Shown here in pieces: positions 27,120 through 36,060 of a stretch of DNA of 44,083 bases (positions within the stretch are counted from its first letter, which is position 1; each line of letters opens with the position of its first letter). A program made the translations under genes and the position numbers. The notes under the pieces were generated by a model that searched no databases, was not told the DNA's origin, and saw only the letters and a program-made list of their open reading frames with translations. Source of the stretch: Flavobacteriales bacterium (GTDB taxonomy: Bacteria > Bacteroidota > Bacteroidia > Flavobacteriales_F > PHOS-HE28); the NCBI GenBank assembly GCA_016710965.1, contig JADJTW010000021.1, positions 1-44,083 of the forward strand, given 5' to 3'.

Positions 27120-27167
27120 GCTCAAAGGTGGTCATGCAGCGCGTGTGATCAGTCGGTAACCGGCGGG

Positions 27168-27296
27168 TTTGATGGTGTTCAGCGGATCATCTCAACACGC
27201 GAGAGCGCCATCGACGTGAGCGCATGGGCTACCGGGATGTATTACGTTAAGTGCGGCGAAGCAGAGCCGATTAGCTTCACGGTGATCCGGCAGTAG
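27168..27296 (+). pseudogene. Orphan T9SS sorting-domain tail
   Basis: Forty-two codons ending in a stop read STRESAIDVSAWATGMYYVK, then CGEAEPISFTVIRQ. This is the final third of a T9SS type A sorting domain (the ID-VS-W-A-x-G-MYYV pattern). No signal peptide or passenger domain precedes it in any frame, since copA begins on the other strand 50 bp upstream. It is therefore the 3' remnant of a deleted gene. The rest of 27120-27306 holds nothing else. Confidence 0.65.
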
Positions 27297-27306
27297 GTCG
27301 ATCGGG

Positions 27307-27840
27307 TTAACGGGTTCTTCCTTCGACCATGCCATCATATATCTCGTCAACAGGCTCCCAAAGCTCGATCTTATTGCCTTCGGGGTCCATGATGTGCAGG
27401 AACTTGCCGTAGTCGAACGTTTCCACTGTATCCAGTATGGTCACGTTCAATCTGCGCATACGCACAACAAGTTCGTCCATGTCATCCACACGGTAGTTCA
27501 CCATGAAGTCCTTTGTTGAAGGGGCGAAGTACTTCGTTCCAGCCTGGAACGGGCTCCATTGCGTGAAGCCCTTCAGTGTGCTGTCGGCAGCTTGGCGCCA
27601 CTCGAAATTGGTGCCGTATTGATCGGTATCCACACCAAGCGTAACAGCATACCAGCCACGAAGGACTCGCGGATCAGCGCTTTTGAAAAACACTCCGCCT
27701 ATGCCCGTTATTCGCCCCCGGTCGGCGGCAGAAACCCCGCTGGCGCTGCCGGAACGGTAACCCATAGCATAGAATAGGAAGATCAAAACCGTCACGAGCA
27801 TGGAGTACCACTTGCGTTTCAGAAGGTCAAGGTGCTTCAT
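27307..27840 (-). CDS. Membrane-anchored VOC (glyoxalase/bleomycin-resistance fold) protein
   Basis: 177 residues. A hydrophobic helix (residues about 12-29, WYSMLVTVLIFLFYAMGY) precedes a single VOC domain: GIGGVFFKSADPRVLRGWYAVTLG, FMVNYRVDDMDELVVRMRRLNV and GKFLHIMDPEGNKIELWEP. The last segment carries the conserved E of the metal site (IELWEP), with H at FLHIMDP. VOC proteins bind metals and act as isomerases, dioxygenases or drug-binding proteins; the role here is open. The membrane anchor is unusual because most relatives are soluble. The start ATG at 27838-27840 has a TATACTTG element 4 nt upstream. Confidence 0.85.
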   Translation of the reverse strand: MKHLDLLKRKWYSMLVTVLIFLFYAMGYRSGSASGVSAADRGRITGIGGVFFKSADPRVLRGWYAVTLGVDTDQYGTNFEWRQAADSTLKGFTQWSPFQAGTKYFAPSTKDFMVNYRVDDMDELVVRMRRLNVTILDTVETFDYGKFLHIMDPEGNKIELWEPVDEIYDGMVEGRTR

Positions 27841-27844
27841 ATTA

Positions 27845-27852
27845 CAAGTATA
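27845..27852 (-). promoter_or_regulatory. -7-like element of the VOC gene
   Basis: On minus, TATACTTG matches five of six fixed positions of TAnnTTTG and ends 4 nt before the ATG. No good -33 TTG. The rest of the gap to 28066 has no recognisable gene. Confidence 0.3.
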
Positions 27853-28066
27853 GGGCTATGGTGTAAAGGTGCGATGGTAGCCCCGCTCATGCTTTCCAGC
27901 CTGCAAGTTCGAGGTCTTCCTTTGGCAGCGCACGGTGGCCCCATCGTGAAGGTTCCGCTCCATCGCGGAATCTACCCGACCTGTCCGGATCGCTGCGGAC
28001 TTCGAGTTGAACTGGCAAACCTTCGGTCCGTTGATCCTCGTCAACGCGGTTGAAACACCCACAAGC

Positions 28067-29857
28067 ATGAACTCCCTACTACGCGCGCTCCTACTCTGCT
28101 TCGTCACCGGCCAGGCGGCCGCCCAAACGCCCGCCTTCATCCATCCAATCCAGACGGCACAGTACGAACAGTTCTGGCTGAACAAGTCGCCGCTCGGCGG
28201 GTTCATAGCCTACGGTTCGGTGAGCGATAGTGTGGACCTGGATCCTTCAGCAAGTGATGTCTGGATCGAACCGCTGCTCGGTTACGAGGAAGCCTTCCTC
28301 GCCGGTTACGACGACAACGGGGCTTACCTCTGGCACAAGCAGTTCCCGAGCACCAAAGCACTGCTGATCACGCATCTGAGCTTCACGGAGGATGGGCAAC
28401 TCTACTTGAGCGGCAACGTGACGGGCACCGGCGATGCAGATCCGAGCACTGCCATAGCGAGCGTGTCCTGCAATTGTACCAGCGGCCCACCAGGATTCGA
28501 AACGGACTACCGCACAGGCTGGTATGGCAAGTACACCGCCACCGGCGATCTGCTGTGGTTCCAGCAATTCGGCAACACGCTCACACAACGCAGCATGGTG
28601 GAGTTCCATTACAGTCCGCTCAGCCACGACCTGTACTTGTTTGGTGCTGTCATCAGCGGGAACACGGTCGATTTCGACCCCGGACCCGGCACGGCGGACA
28701 TCACCCCTACGTACTCGGGACCGCCCTTGCAGTACAAGGACGAGAACATTTACGCTCGCTACGACAGCACTGGCACGATCATCTGGCACCGCAACTTCGG
28801 TGGCAACGTAGCGCAGGTGAACCGCTGGGACGACGGCGCCAACGAGTACTTCTATTTGACCGGTGATGCCATCAGTGATCCCCAGCCGTATTACCTCGAG
28901 GATCATGATCCCGGGCCCAGCGTTCTTCAACCGTTCAATGCCACGCAAACCCTCAACGATGTGTACGCGTCCAAGTTCAACGACGCCGGCGATCTGGAGT
29001 GGTGCCACTTTTTCTTCGGTGGCATGGGCACTGGTACGGATAATGAGAACGAAGGTGGCACGTCCATCGTGGTGAACGCCGTTGGCGATGCCTATGTGGG
29101 CGGTGTGTTCCAAAGCAACTACTCGACAACCCCTGGGGGAAGTCTACTGAGCATGGTCCCTTATGGCGGATCCGGAAGCGATGCACTGTTGCTGAAGCTC
29201 GCCGGCAGCAATGGTGCTGTGATCTGGCAAAAGCACCTCGGTTCAACGGGAGACGATTGCTACGGAGCCACTTGCACGCTGGATGATGTCGGACGCGTAT
29301 ACATCGCGGCCACTTATGAAGGCACCGCCGAGTTGAACCAGAACAGCCCATCGGTATCGGTCACCGCGAACGGCCCGCCATTCACGAACGACTCGTTCGT
29401 GGCTTGCTTCGATGGGAATGGCCAATACCAGTTCAGCGGAACGCTCGGTGGTCCGGAGTACGATGGCATCACGCAACTGCTCGTCGGAAACAACAGCTTG
29501 TGCGTGGTCGGCAACTTCCGCAACACCGCTGATCTGGACATCGGCCCCGGTGTGGAGAACCACACGAGCATGGCGTACCACGATCCGTTCTTCGCGTGCT
29601 ACGGTCTGAGCGGTCTTGCGCTGGGCGATGCCGAGGGCCTTCTGGTCGAAGATGAGTTCGGTGTGTACCCGAACCCGGCGAACGACCTGATCGCGGTCCG
29701 TGGCCTTGCGGCGAACACACCGGTGGAAGTCTTCGACGCGCTCGGACAACGGATCACAACTGTACGCTCGAACACCATCGCTGTGAGCACATGGAGCGAG
29801 GGCTTGTACTTCGTGAAAGCCGAAGGCCGCACGCAGCGCATCGTCATTCAACACTGA
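28067..29857 (+). CDS. Secreted DFDPGPG-type propeller protein with T9SS sorting domain
   Basis: 596 residues starting at the ATG at 28067, signal peptide MNSLLRALLLCFVTGQAAAQ. The body has repeated units of a type common in Bacteroidota: a blade such as DENIYARYDSTGTIIWHRNFGG or DAYVGGVFQSN, with loops DFDPGPGTADI, DLDPSAS, DHDPGPS and DLDIGPGVENH. The aspartate-rich loops suggest calcium binding in a seven- or eight-bladed propeller (SBBP-like). The T9SS domain starts at GVYPNPANDLIAV and ends RTQRIVIQH. The protein should be displayed on or released from the cell surface. It is intact, unlike the propeller genes at 5017 and 17851. Confidence 0.88.
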   Translation: MNSLLRALLLCFVTGQAAAQTPAFIHPIQTAQYEQFWLNKSPLGGFIAYGSVSDSVDLDPSASDVWIEPLLGYEEAFLAGYDDNGAYLWHKQFPSTKALLITHLSFTEDGQLYLSGNVTGTGDADPSTAIASVSCNCTSGPPGFETDYRTGWYGKYTATGDLLWFQQFGNTLTQRSMVEFHYSPLSHDLYLFGAVISGNTVDFDPGPGTADITPTYSGPPLQYKDENIYARYDSTGTIIWHRNFGGNVAQVNRWDDGANEYFYLTGDAISDPQPYYLEDHDPGPSVLQPFNATQTLNDVYASKFNDAGDLEWCHFFFGGMGTGTDNENEGGTSIVVNAVGDAYVGGVFQSNYSTTPGGSLLSMVPYGGSGSDALLLKLAGSNGAVIWQKHLGSTGDDCYGATCTLDDVGRVYIAATYEGTAELNQNSPSVSVTANGPPFTNDSFVACFDGNGQYQFSGTLGGPEYDGITQLLVGNNSLCVVGNFRNTADLDIGPGVENHTSMAYHDPFFACYGLSGLALGDAEGLLVEDEFGVYPNPANDLIAVRGLAANTPVEVFDALGQRITTVRSNTIAVSTWSEGLYFVKAEGRTQRIVIQH

Positions 29858-29886
29858 TCGCCATAGCGGCTTAACAGCCGCCAGCA

Positions 29887-31221
29887 CTAGTACTTCACGA
29901 CCCTCATGCGTGACGCCCTTCCTGAACCTGACATACGGGTCAAAAGATAGTGTCCCTTCGCAAGCACGCTCACCTCTGCTGTCGGCCCGGTGAAGCGCAA
30001 CACCGTTCTACCCATCATGTCACGCACTTCGAAGGCATCGTCGGGCGAAGCGCCTATGACCGTGATCCGGTCCGTGGCCGGATTGGGCGCGACCACAAGC
30101 GGTGAAACCAAAGAGGCTTCCTCCATACCGACACTCCCTTCCGACACCCCCCACACCTCCCGCGAGAAGCCATTGCTGAAGTCGTACTCGTTGCGCATGC
30201 CCACACGTGTGTACCCGATGGTGTCGCCCGGTGCGCTATAGAAGTAGTAGTAGAAGTGCATCGTGTCGCCGGCTGCGATCGGCACGATGGCCGTGTCCAC
30301 ATCGGGCAGGTAGCACACATCCAAGCAGAGCGAGGTCTGCCAGCCATTGGGCAAGTTCGTCTGCAACTTCACCATGCGTATGAGCACGTCGTCCGTGGCG
30401 CTGGTGTTGAAGAGCTTCAGGTGCGCGGTGATGGTGGTGCCGCCCGTGCCGTACACCGTGTCGTTGCTCACCCATTGCACGTTGAAGTGCCCACCGAAGG
30501 TCTCGCCGCCGCAATCGCCGGTGGGCGGCAGCGCGAGCAGGTCCTCGATGTCGCAGTCGATGTCCTCCGGCAGCTTGTCGAACCAGTCGTGGTGCGTGTG
30601 GATGGTGCCGTTGAGGTCGATCAAGTAGGCATTGTTCGGCTGTGGGCCATAATAGTTCCACCATTCGTTGCAAGGGCCATCGAGGTAGATGGGCGCATCG
30701 ACCTGCATGCTGTCGAGCATTGCTTGTAGCACCGCCTTGCGCTCGCCGTAGCTCTCCGGTTGCTCGTAGAGGATCCCAGCGTCGATGTTCTGCTGGCCGG
30801 TATTCACTGCGCCGAAGTAGGGACTGATGTCCATAGCAGGATGCGCTTCGGGGGTGTACACGACCACGATATGCAGCTGCGACGAATAGGAGGCGACGAG
30901 CTGGTTGATCTTGGGCACTTTATTACGGAACACCGGACAGGTGTAGCTGCTGCTGATCATGAGCACCGGCTTGCCTTGCAGCAGCGCATCCTCCAGGTTG
31001 AAGGCGTTGCCGTCGATATCGTACAAGGTGAAGTCTGCCGCTTGCTCGCCTTCAGGCCTGCCAACGTTGCCGATCGGTGGTGTTTGCATGGGCAGCGTGC
31101 AAACGGGGTCGCTGTCAGCGGGCAGCGCAGCAAGGCCGATGGAGGGGAGCAGGGTGGGTTGGGCATACACGCCAACAAGCGCGACCGACGCAAATAGTAC
31201 GAGGAGGTATCGCCGTGTCAT
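29887..31221 (-). CDS. Deiodinase/redoxin-like thioredoxin-fold protein with T9SS sorting domain
   Basis: 444 residues. Signal peptide MTRRYLLVLFASVALVGVYA. The next region, residues about 62-220, is a thioredoxin-like fold: ADFTLYDIDGNAFNLEDAL, PVLMISSSYTCPVFRNKVP with the probable active cysteine C95, and LHIVVVYTPEAHPAM. The IVVVYTPEAHP strand resembles the I-Y-I-x-E-A-H segment of iodothyronine deiodinase-like proteins; cysteine replaces selenocysteine. A beta-rich module follows (NVQWVSNDTVYGTGGTTI, NGWQTSLCLDVCYLPD) with a cysteine pair. The T9SS domain begins at VAPNPATDRITV and ends RMRVVKY. It is probably an exported thiol redox enzyme; substrate unknown. Nothing else in the operon. 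Confidence 0.78.
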   Translation of the reverse strand: MTRRYLLVLFASVALVGVYAQPTLLPSIGLAALPADSDPVCTLPMQTPPIGNVGRPEGEQAADFTLYDIDGNAFNLEDALLQGKPVLMISSSYTCPVFRNKVPKINQLVASYSSQLHIVVVYTPEAHPAMDISPYFGAVNTGQQNIDAGILYEQPESYGERKAVLQAMLDSMQVDAPIYLDGPCNEWWNYYGPQPNNAYLIDLNGTIHTHHDWFDKLPEDIDCDIEDLLALPPTGDCGGETFGGHFNVQWVSNDTVYGTGGTTITAHLKLFNTSATDDVLIRMVKLQTNLPNGWQTSLCLDVCYLPDVDTAIVPIAAGDTMHFYYYFYSAPGDTIGYTRVGMRNEYDFSNGFSREVWGVSEGSVGMEEASLVSPLVVAPNPATDRITVIGASPDDAFEVRDMMGRTVLRFTGPTAEVSVLAKGHYLLTRMSGSGRASRMRVVKY

Positions 31222-31317
31222 CGCCGGAGTTTGCTGAAGGACCGTTCAAAGATGCGATGGTTCAACCCCGACATGACACAACAGCCCTACCCCACGGACA
31301 TGATGCCTAGCCGTGCC

Positions 31318-31325
31318 TACCTTGG
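31318..31325 (+). promoter_or_regulatory. -7-like element of the AraC gene
   Basis: TACCTTGG matches five of six fixed positions of TAnnTTTG and ends 6 nt before the ATG at 31332. No -33 TTG seen. Confidence 0.3.
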
Positions 31326-31331
31326 ATCCGC

Positions 31332-32162
31332 ATGAACGAGCTCTTCCGCATCTTCAAGGTGGACTTCGAGGAAATGCAGCGCCTTTCCGCCGGCTCCAAC
31401 CTGCCACACCACCACGACTACGAGGAACTCATCGTGGGAGCGCAAGGAAGCCTCGAGCATTTCATCGACTTCCGCACGGAGTTGATCGACGCGCCCTTCG
31501 TGAGCTTCGTGACCAAAGGGAAAGTACATCGCGTGCGGCCCGCCATGAAGGACAATGCCTGCGATATGTGGGTGCTGCGCTTCAAGAGCGAGTTCATCCC
31601 GGAGACCACCTTCCAGCTTTATTCGCTCTACCACGACAACGCCAACATCCCGATGAAGGAGGTCCGTTGCTTCGTGCGCCTGACCATGCTGTGCGAGATG
31701 ATCGCAAGCGAAATGGGACAACCGGAGCCGGACCTCGCCGTGGTACGCCAGCTGTTGAGCACGCTCTTCACGCTGATCAGCTCGGAGCGTCGCAAGCTCC
31801 AGCCGGACGGAACGTCGCAACCCGCCACGCACAACGAGACCTTCCGCAACTTCCTGCGGATCCTGGAGGAGAACTTCAGGCAGGAGCATGAAGTGGAGTT
31901 CTACGCCTCGCAACTCTTCATGAGCGTGCGCAACCTCAACCTCATCACCCAGAACATCCTGCAGCAAAGCGTGTCGCGGATCATCGAGACGCGCAAGCTC
32001 ATCGAGGCCAAGAACCTGCTGATCAGCACGGACAAGCCCGTGAGCGAGATCGGCTTCGAGCTCGGCTATGAGGAGAAGGGCTACTTCACGCGGGTGTTCA
32101 AGAAGAACACCGGGCAGACGCCGACCGAGTTCCGTGAGGAGATGCGCAAGCTGGTGGCGTAG
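31332..32162 (+). CDS. AraC family transcriptional regulator
   Basis: 276 residues. The N-terminal cupin-like sensor domain contains NLPHHHDYEELIVG and KGKVHRVRPA. The C-terminal AraC DNA-binding domain has VEFYASQLFMSVRNLNLI and PVSEIGFELGYEEKGYFTRV, followed by NTGQTPTEFRE, the standard second HTH and end. The ligand is not evident. It precedes yceI by 85 bp on the same strand, so it may control yceI, but YceI regulation is not visible in sequence. Confidence 0.9.
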   Translation: MNELFRIFKVDFEEMQRLSAGSNLPHHHDYEELIVGAQGSLEHFIDFRTELIDAPFVSFVTKGKVHRVRPAMKDNACDMWVLRFKSEFIPETTFQLYSLYHDNANIPMKEVRCFVRLTMLCEMIASEMGQPEPDLAVVRQLLSTLFTLISSERRKLQPDGTSQPATHNETFRNFLRILEENFRQEHEVEFYASQLFMSVRNLNLITQNILQQSVSRIIETRKLIEAKNLLISTDKPVSEIGFELGYEEKGYFTRVFKKNTGQTPTEFREEMRKLVA

Positions 32163-32247
32163 GGCAAGTGCAACCCTTCTACCGATTTGTTCAACCAGCA
32201 GGCTGCGTGGTGCGGGCACTTTTGTGCCATCAACAAAAACAACAACC

Positions 32248-32802
32248 ATGAGCGCAACAGCAACAAGCACCGCCACTCGTACCAAATGGGCCCTTGATCC
32301 CGCGCACAGCGAGCTCGTCTTCAAGGTGAAGCACCTGATGATCTCCAATGTGAAGGGCGAGTTCCAGAAATTCAACGCCAGTATCGAGGCTGTGGGCATC
32401 GATTTCAGCGACGCCCGCGTACACGCCTCCATGGACGCCACATCGATCTTCACCAATGATGAGAACCGCGACAAGCACCTGCGCAGCGCCGACTTCTTCG
32501 ACACCGAGAGGCATCCGCACCTGGAGTTCAACGGCACGGGGATGCAACACGTAGGCGGCACCGACTACCGGCTGACCGGAGACCTCACGATGAAAGGAGT
32601 GACCAAGCCTGTGACACTGGACGTGGAGTTCGGGGGCATCAACACCGATCCCTGGGGCAATGAGAAAGCAGGCTTCACGCTCAGCGGCAAGATCAACCGC
32701 AAGGATTGGGGCCTCAACTGGAACGCCGCGCTGGAAACCGGCGGCGTGCTGGTGAGCGAAGAAGTGCGCATCAGCGCCGAAGTGCAATTCGTGAAGCAGT
32801 AA
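32248..32802 (+). CDS. YceI family protein
   Basis: 184 residues. The YceI lipocalin-like fold is clear from TKWALDPAHSELVFKVKHLM at the start, then GEFQKFNASIEA, ENRDKHLRSADFFDTERHP and DLTMKGVTKPVTLDVEFGG, the most conserved segments of PF04264. The family binds isoprenoid-like lipids; in other bacteria it is periplasmic, yet this copy lacks a signal peptide and begins MSATATSTATRTKW, so it may be cytoplasmic. The ATG at 32248 gives the normal length. A CACTTTTG sequence at 32217-32224 is a weak -7 candidate. Confidence 0.9.
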   Translation: MSATATSTATRTKWALDPAHSELVFKVKHLMISNVKGEFQKFNASIEAVGIDFSDARVHASMDATSIFTNDENRDKHLRSADFFDTERHPHLEFNGTGMQHVGGTDYRLTGDLTMKGVTKPVTLDVEFGGINTDPWGNEKAGFTLSGKINRKDWGLNWNAALETGGVLVSEEVRISAEVQFVKQ

Positions 32803-32810
32803 TACATTTC

Positions 32811-32884
32811 ACCACAGAGGCACGGAGGCACAGAGAAGGTAGGACGGTCAAGCATTCTGCTCCGTGTCTCTGTGACTCTGTGGT
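32811..32884. repeat. Intergenic palindromic repeat with CACRGAGG units
   Basis: Two 25-nt arms (32811-32835 and 32860-32884) form a stem with 21 Watson-Crick pairs, 2 G-T pairs and 2 mismatches around a 24-nt loop. Within each arm a CACAGAG/CACGGAG unit recurs at an 8-nt period. It occupies nearly all of the gap between yceI and the dioxygenase gene. Confidence 0.75.
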
Positions 32885-32896
32885 ACACTCTCCTAC

Positions 32897-33787
32897 ATGG
32901 ACCGCAAGAAGTTCCTTCTTTCACTAGCCACCCTGCCGTTGGCAGGAGCCGCCATGAAACTCAGCAACCTCGCGCAGATCACCGAGCCCTTCGAGCGCAC
33001 GGAGCGCATGCCCGTGCTTTTCCTGGGCCACGGCAGCCCGATGAACGCGATCGAGGAGAACGAGTTCGTGGCCGGCTTCCGCAAGGTGGGCAGCGAGGTG
33101 CCACGACCGCAGGCCGTACTGGTGGTCAGCGCGCACTGGGAGACGCGCGGCACGCAGGTGACGGCGATGGAACATCCACAGACGATCCATGATTTCGGAG
33201 GCTTCCCGAAGGCGCTCTTCGATGTGCGATACCCAGCGCCTGGAAGTCCGGAGCTTGCCGCAGAAACGAAACGACTGGTGAAGAGCGCTGATGTGGTGCT
33301 TGATCACCAGTGGGGCCTCGATCACGGTGCGTGGAGCGTGGTGAAGCACATGTACCCGAAGGCCGATGTGCCCGTGATCCAGATGAGCATCGACTATTCG
33401 CTGAAGCCCGACCAGCACTACGCGCTAGCGAAGGAGATCGCCTCCTTGCGCGACAAGGGCGTGCTCATCATCGGCAGCGGCAACATGGTACACAACCTGG
33501 GCATGGTGGCCTGGGACAAGCTGAACGCCGAGCCATACGGCTACGATTGGGCGCTGGAGGCGCGGGAGAAGATGAACGGCTTCATCCTGAATGATGACCA
33601 CGCCTCATTGGTGAACTATCAGGCGCAGGGCCGAGCGTTCCAACTCGCCATCCCATCGGCCGAGCACTACCTCCCACTGCTCTACACGCTGGCCCTGAAG
33701 AATGCGGACGAGCGCGTCACGCTCTTCAACGACAAGCCTTTGGCCGGATCGCTCACCATGACATCGGTGAAGATCGATAAGGCCTGA
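32897..33787 (+). CDS. ygiD: LigB-type extradiol dioxygenase (4,5-DOPA dioxygenase family)
   Basis: 296 residues. The body follows E. coli YgiD: FLGHGSPMN (H45), VVSAHWETRG (H80), GLDHGAW (H143) and PSAEHYLPL (H257). The first three are the expected metal ligands and the last the catalytic histidine of the family. The enzyme opens catechol-type rings such as 4,5-DOPA with Zn or Fe. The N-terminus carries about 35 extra residues, MDRKKFLLSLATLPLAGAAM, which look like an export signal; YgiD of E. coli lacks this. It stops 4 bp from the convergent ABC ATPase gene. Confidence 0.9.
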   Translation: MDRKKFLLSLATLPLAGAAMKLSNLAQITEPFERTERMPVLFLGHGSPMNAIEENEFVAGFRKVGSEVPRPQAVLVVSAHWETRGTQVTAMEHPQTIHDFGGFPKALFDVRYPAPGSPELAAETKRLVKSADVVLDHQWGLDHGAWSVVKHMYPKADVPVIQMSIDYSLKPDQHYALAKEIASLRDKGVLIIGSGNMVHNLGMVAWDKLNAEPYGYDWALEAREKMNGFILNDDHASLVNYQAQGRAFQLAIPSAEHYLPLLYTLALKNADERVTLFNDKPLAGSLTMTSVKIDKA

Positions 33788-33791
33788 GCGT

Positions 33792-34487
<696 letters not shown>

Positions 34488-34499
34488 GGTTCTGGGGGT

Positions 34500-34580
34500 G
34501 TCAGTTGTCGGTCGTCAGTTGTCGGTCACACAATCCCTCGCGCGCAAGCCCGCAGCGACGGACAACCGACAACTGACGAC
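34500..34580. repeat. Tandem and inverted GTCAGTTGTCGG repeats
   Basis: GTCAGTTGTCGGTC occurs twice head to tail (34500-34513, 34514-34527). GTCGTCAGTTGTCGGT at 34511-34526 has a perfect 16-bp inverted copy at 34565-34580. The element fills the gap between adaptor and ATPase genes and can form a long hairpin in their shared transcript. Confidence 0.8.
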
Positions 34581-34585
34581 GCGTT

Positions 34586-35833
34586 TCATTGAATGATGAG
34601 TTCGTCCGCGTCATTGAAAGCGGTGTATCGGCTGGTGAGCACGCGATCTCCCGGGGCAAGTCCTTCGAGCACTTCGTACATGTCGGGGTTCTGGCGACCG
34701 AGCTTCACATTGCGCTTGGTGGCGGTGCCTTCCGCATCGAGCACGTAGACCCATTGTCCGCCCGTATCCTGGAAGAAGGGGCCACGGGGTAGCATCACCG
34801 CCTCCATGTCCTCGCTCAACTGCAGCCGCACCTGGAAGGTCTGGCCACGGCGAATGTCGGCGGGGGCATCGCCCACGAAGCGCAGGTCTACGTCGAACTC
34901 GCCGTTGCTCACCTCGGGGTAGATCTTGAAGATCTCGATGGTGTGCTCCCGGCCGGCGTGGGTGAAGGTGCCGTGCAGGCCCGCGCTCACGCGGCTCACG
35001 TAATGCTCGGGAATGCGCGCGCGCACCTTGAAGCTCCCGAGCACGTCGATCTGCGCGATGCGTTCGCCGCGCTGCCTCGTCTGCCCGATCTCCACGTTGA
35101 GGCCGCTGAGCTGGCCATCGATGGGCGCCTTGATCACCAGGTTCTGCAGGTTCTCGCGCAGGAAGATCAGGTTCTGCTGGATCAGTTCCAGCGAACTGGC
35201 GATCTGCCCCACCTGCGATAGGCGGAAGAGCGAATCGGTGCGCACGTTGTGGACGAGCAGCTTGCGCTTCTCGCGCATGTATTCCAGGTGCTCCCAGTTG
35301 CTGAGAAAGGTGTTCTGCGCGAGCAAGGAGTCCTTCACCAACCGTTCATGGATGCGGCCATCGCGTTCCAACCGCTTCAGTTCCTTCTCCAGATTCAGCA
35401 GTTCATCCTTCAGCCGTGTAGTCTGCTGGTCCATCGCCAGGCGCGTGTTGCGCAGGTTGTTCTGCTGATCGAGCAGCTGCGCCTCGCGGTTGATGGCATC
35501 CATGTGCAACTGCGGATTGCTCAGCTCGATGATGGGCTCGCCGGTCCTTACCATGCTGCCGTCCTCCACGAAGCGGTGCTTCACGGTACCGCCCTCGAGC
35601 GCATCAAGGAAGACCGTTTGGATGGGCTGCACCGTTCCTGTCACGGGGATGAACTCGCGAAACATGCCCTTCTCCACCGTGCCGAGCGTGACCTTCGCCG
35701 CTTCTACGCGCACCCGGCTTATCGTGAACGAGCTGCTCCAGAACGCGATGGCCAGCAGGAGCATGCCGCCCACGCAGCCGAGAGCGATCATGCGCTTGCG
35801 GCGCACTGGACGAGGGTCGAGGGCACGGTCCAT
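34586..35833 (-). CDS. Periplasmic adaptor (HlyD/MacA-type membrane-fusion protein)
   Basis: 415 residues. One N-terminal membrane helix (about 15-32, MIALGCVGGMLLLAIAFW) is followed by a beta-barrel start (KVTLGTVEKGMFREFIPVTG), a half-motif of the lipoyl domain (DGSMVRTGEPIIELSNP), a long coiled coil (about 110-205) and the returning lipoyl half (IKAPIDGQLSGLNVEIGQ). The C-terminal barrel ends VLEGLAPGDRVLTS. Such adaptors link an inner-membrane exporter to an outer-membrane channel. The ATG at 35831-35833 was chosen because residues upstream lack family similarity. It is cotranscribed with the MacB-type ATPase. Confidence 0.9.
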   Translation of the reverse strand: MDRALDPRPVRRKRMIALGCVGGMLLLAIAFWSSSFTISRVRVEAAKVTLGTVEKGMFREFIPVTGTVQPIQTVFLDALEGGTVKHRFVEDGSMVRTGEPIIELSNPQLHMDAINREAQLLDQQNNLRNTRLAMDQQTTRLKDELLNLEKELKRLERDGRIHERLVKDSLLAQNTFLSNWEHLEYMREKRKLLVHNVRTDSLFRLSQVGQIASSLELIQQNLIFLRENLQNLVIKAPIDGQLSGLNVEIGQTRQRGERIAQIDVLGSFKVRARIPEHYVSRVSAGLHGTFTHAGREHTIEIFKIYPEVSNGEFDVDLRFVGDAPADIRRGQTFQVRLQLSEDMEAVMLPRGPFFQDTGGQWVYVLDAEGTATKRNVKLGRQNPDMYEVLEGLAPGDRVLTSRYTAFNDADELIIQ

Positions 35834-36017
35834 GAACGAGGGAATGCAAGGTTCCTGAGGGTTGCGCCAAGGGCGAAGAAGAATGTGCGGCATGGATGGC
35901 AGGGTGACGAACGGGGACTTGAACGATCACCCTCGCCACATGAAAAAGGATCCCGGCACGGTCGGGACGGATGCCATTGAAGCCGCGCCACCGGCGGAAT
36001 GCCTACCGCGACCGAAC

Positions 36018-36047
36018 TTGCTGGGATCCGAAATCCGCCTACATTCG
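36018..36047 (+). promoter_or_regulatory. Promoter of the RRM protein gene
   Basis: TTG at 36018-36020 and TACATTCG at 36040-36047 (five of six positions of TAnnTTTG) are separated by 19 bp, the normal spacing for Bacteroidota. Transcription from it would give a leader of about 75 nt that contains the hairpin at 36061-36090. Confidence 0.5.
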
Positions 36048-36060
36048 TCCCCGCCAAAGG

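Noticed and set aside
32217..32224. CACTTTTG as yceI promoter
   Set aside because: It differs from TAnnTTTG at the first base and the nearest TTTG is 27 bp upstream, too far for a -33 element.
35898..35937. tRNA T-arm-like sequence (GGACTTGAAC) upstream of the adaptor gene
   Set aside because: The flanking bases do not form a 5-bp T stem and no anticodon or D arm is present. The 7-bp AGGGTGA/TCACCCT inverted repeat there is real but too short to interpret.
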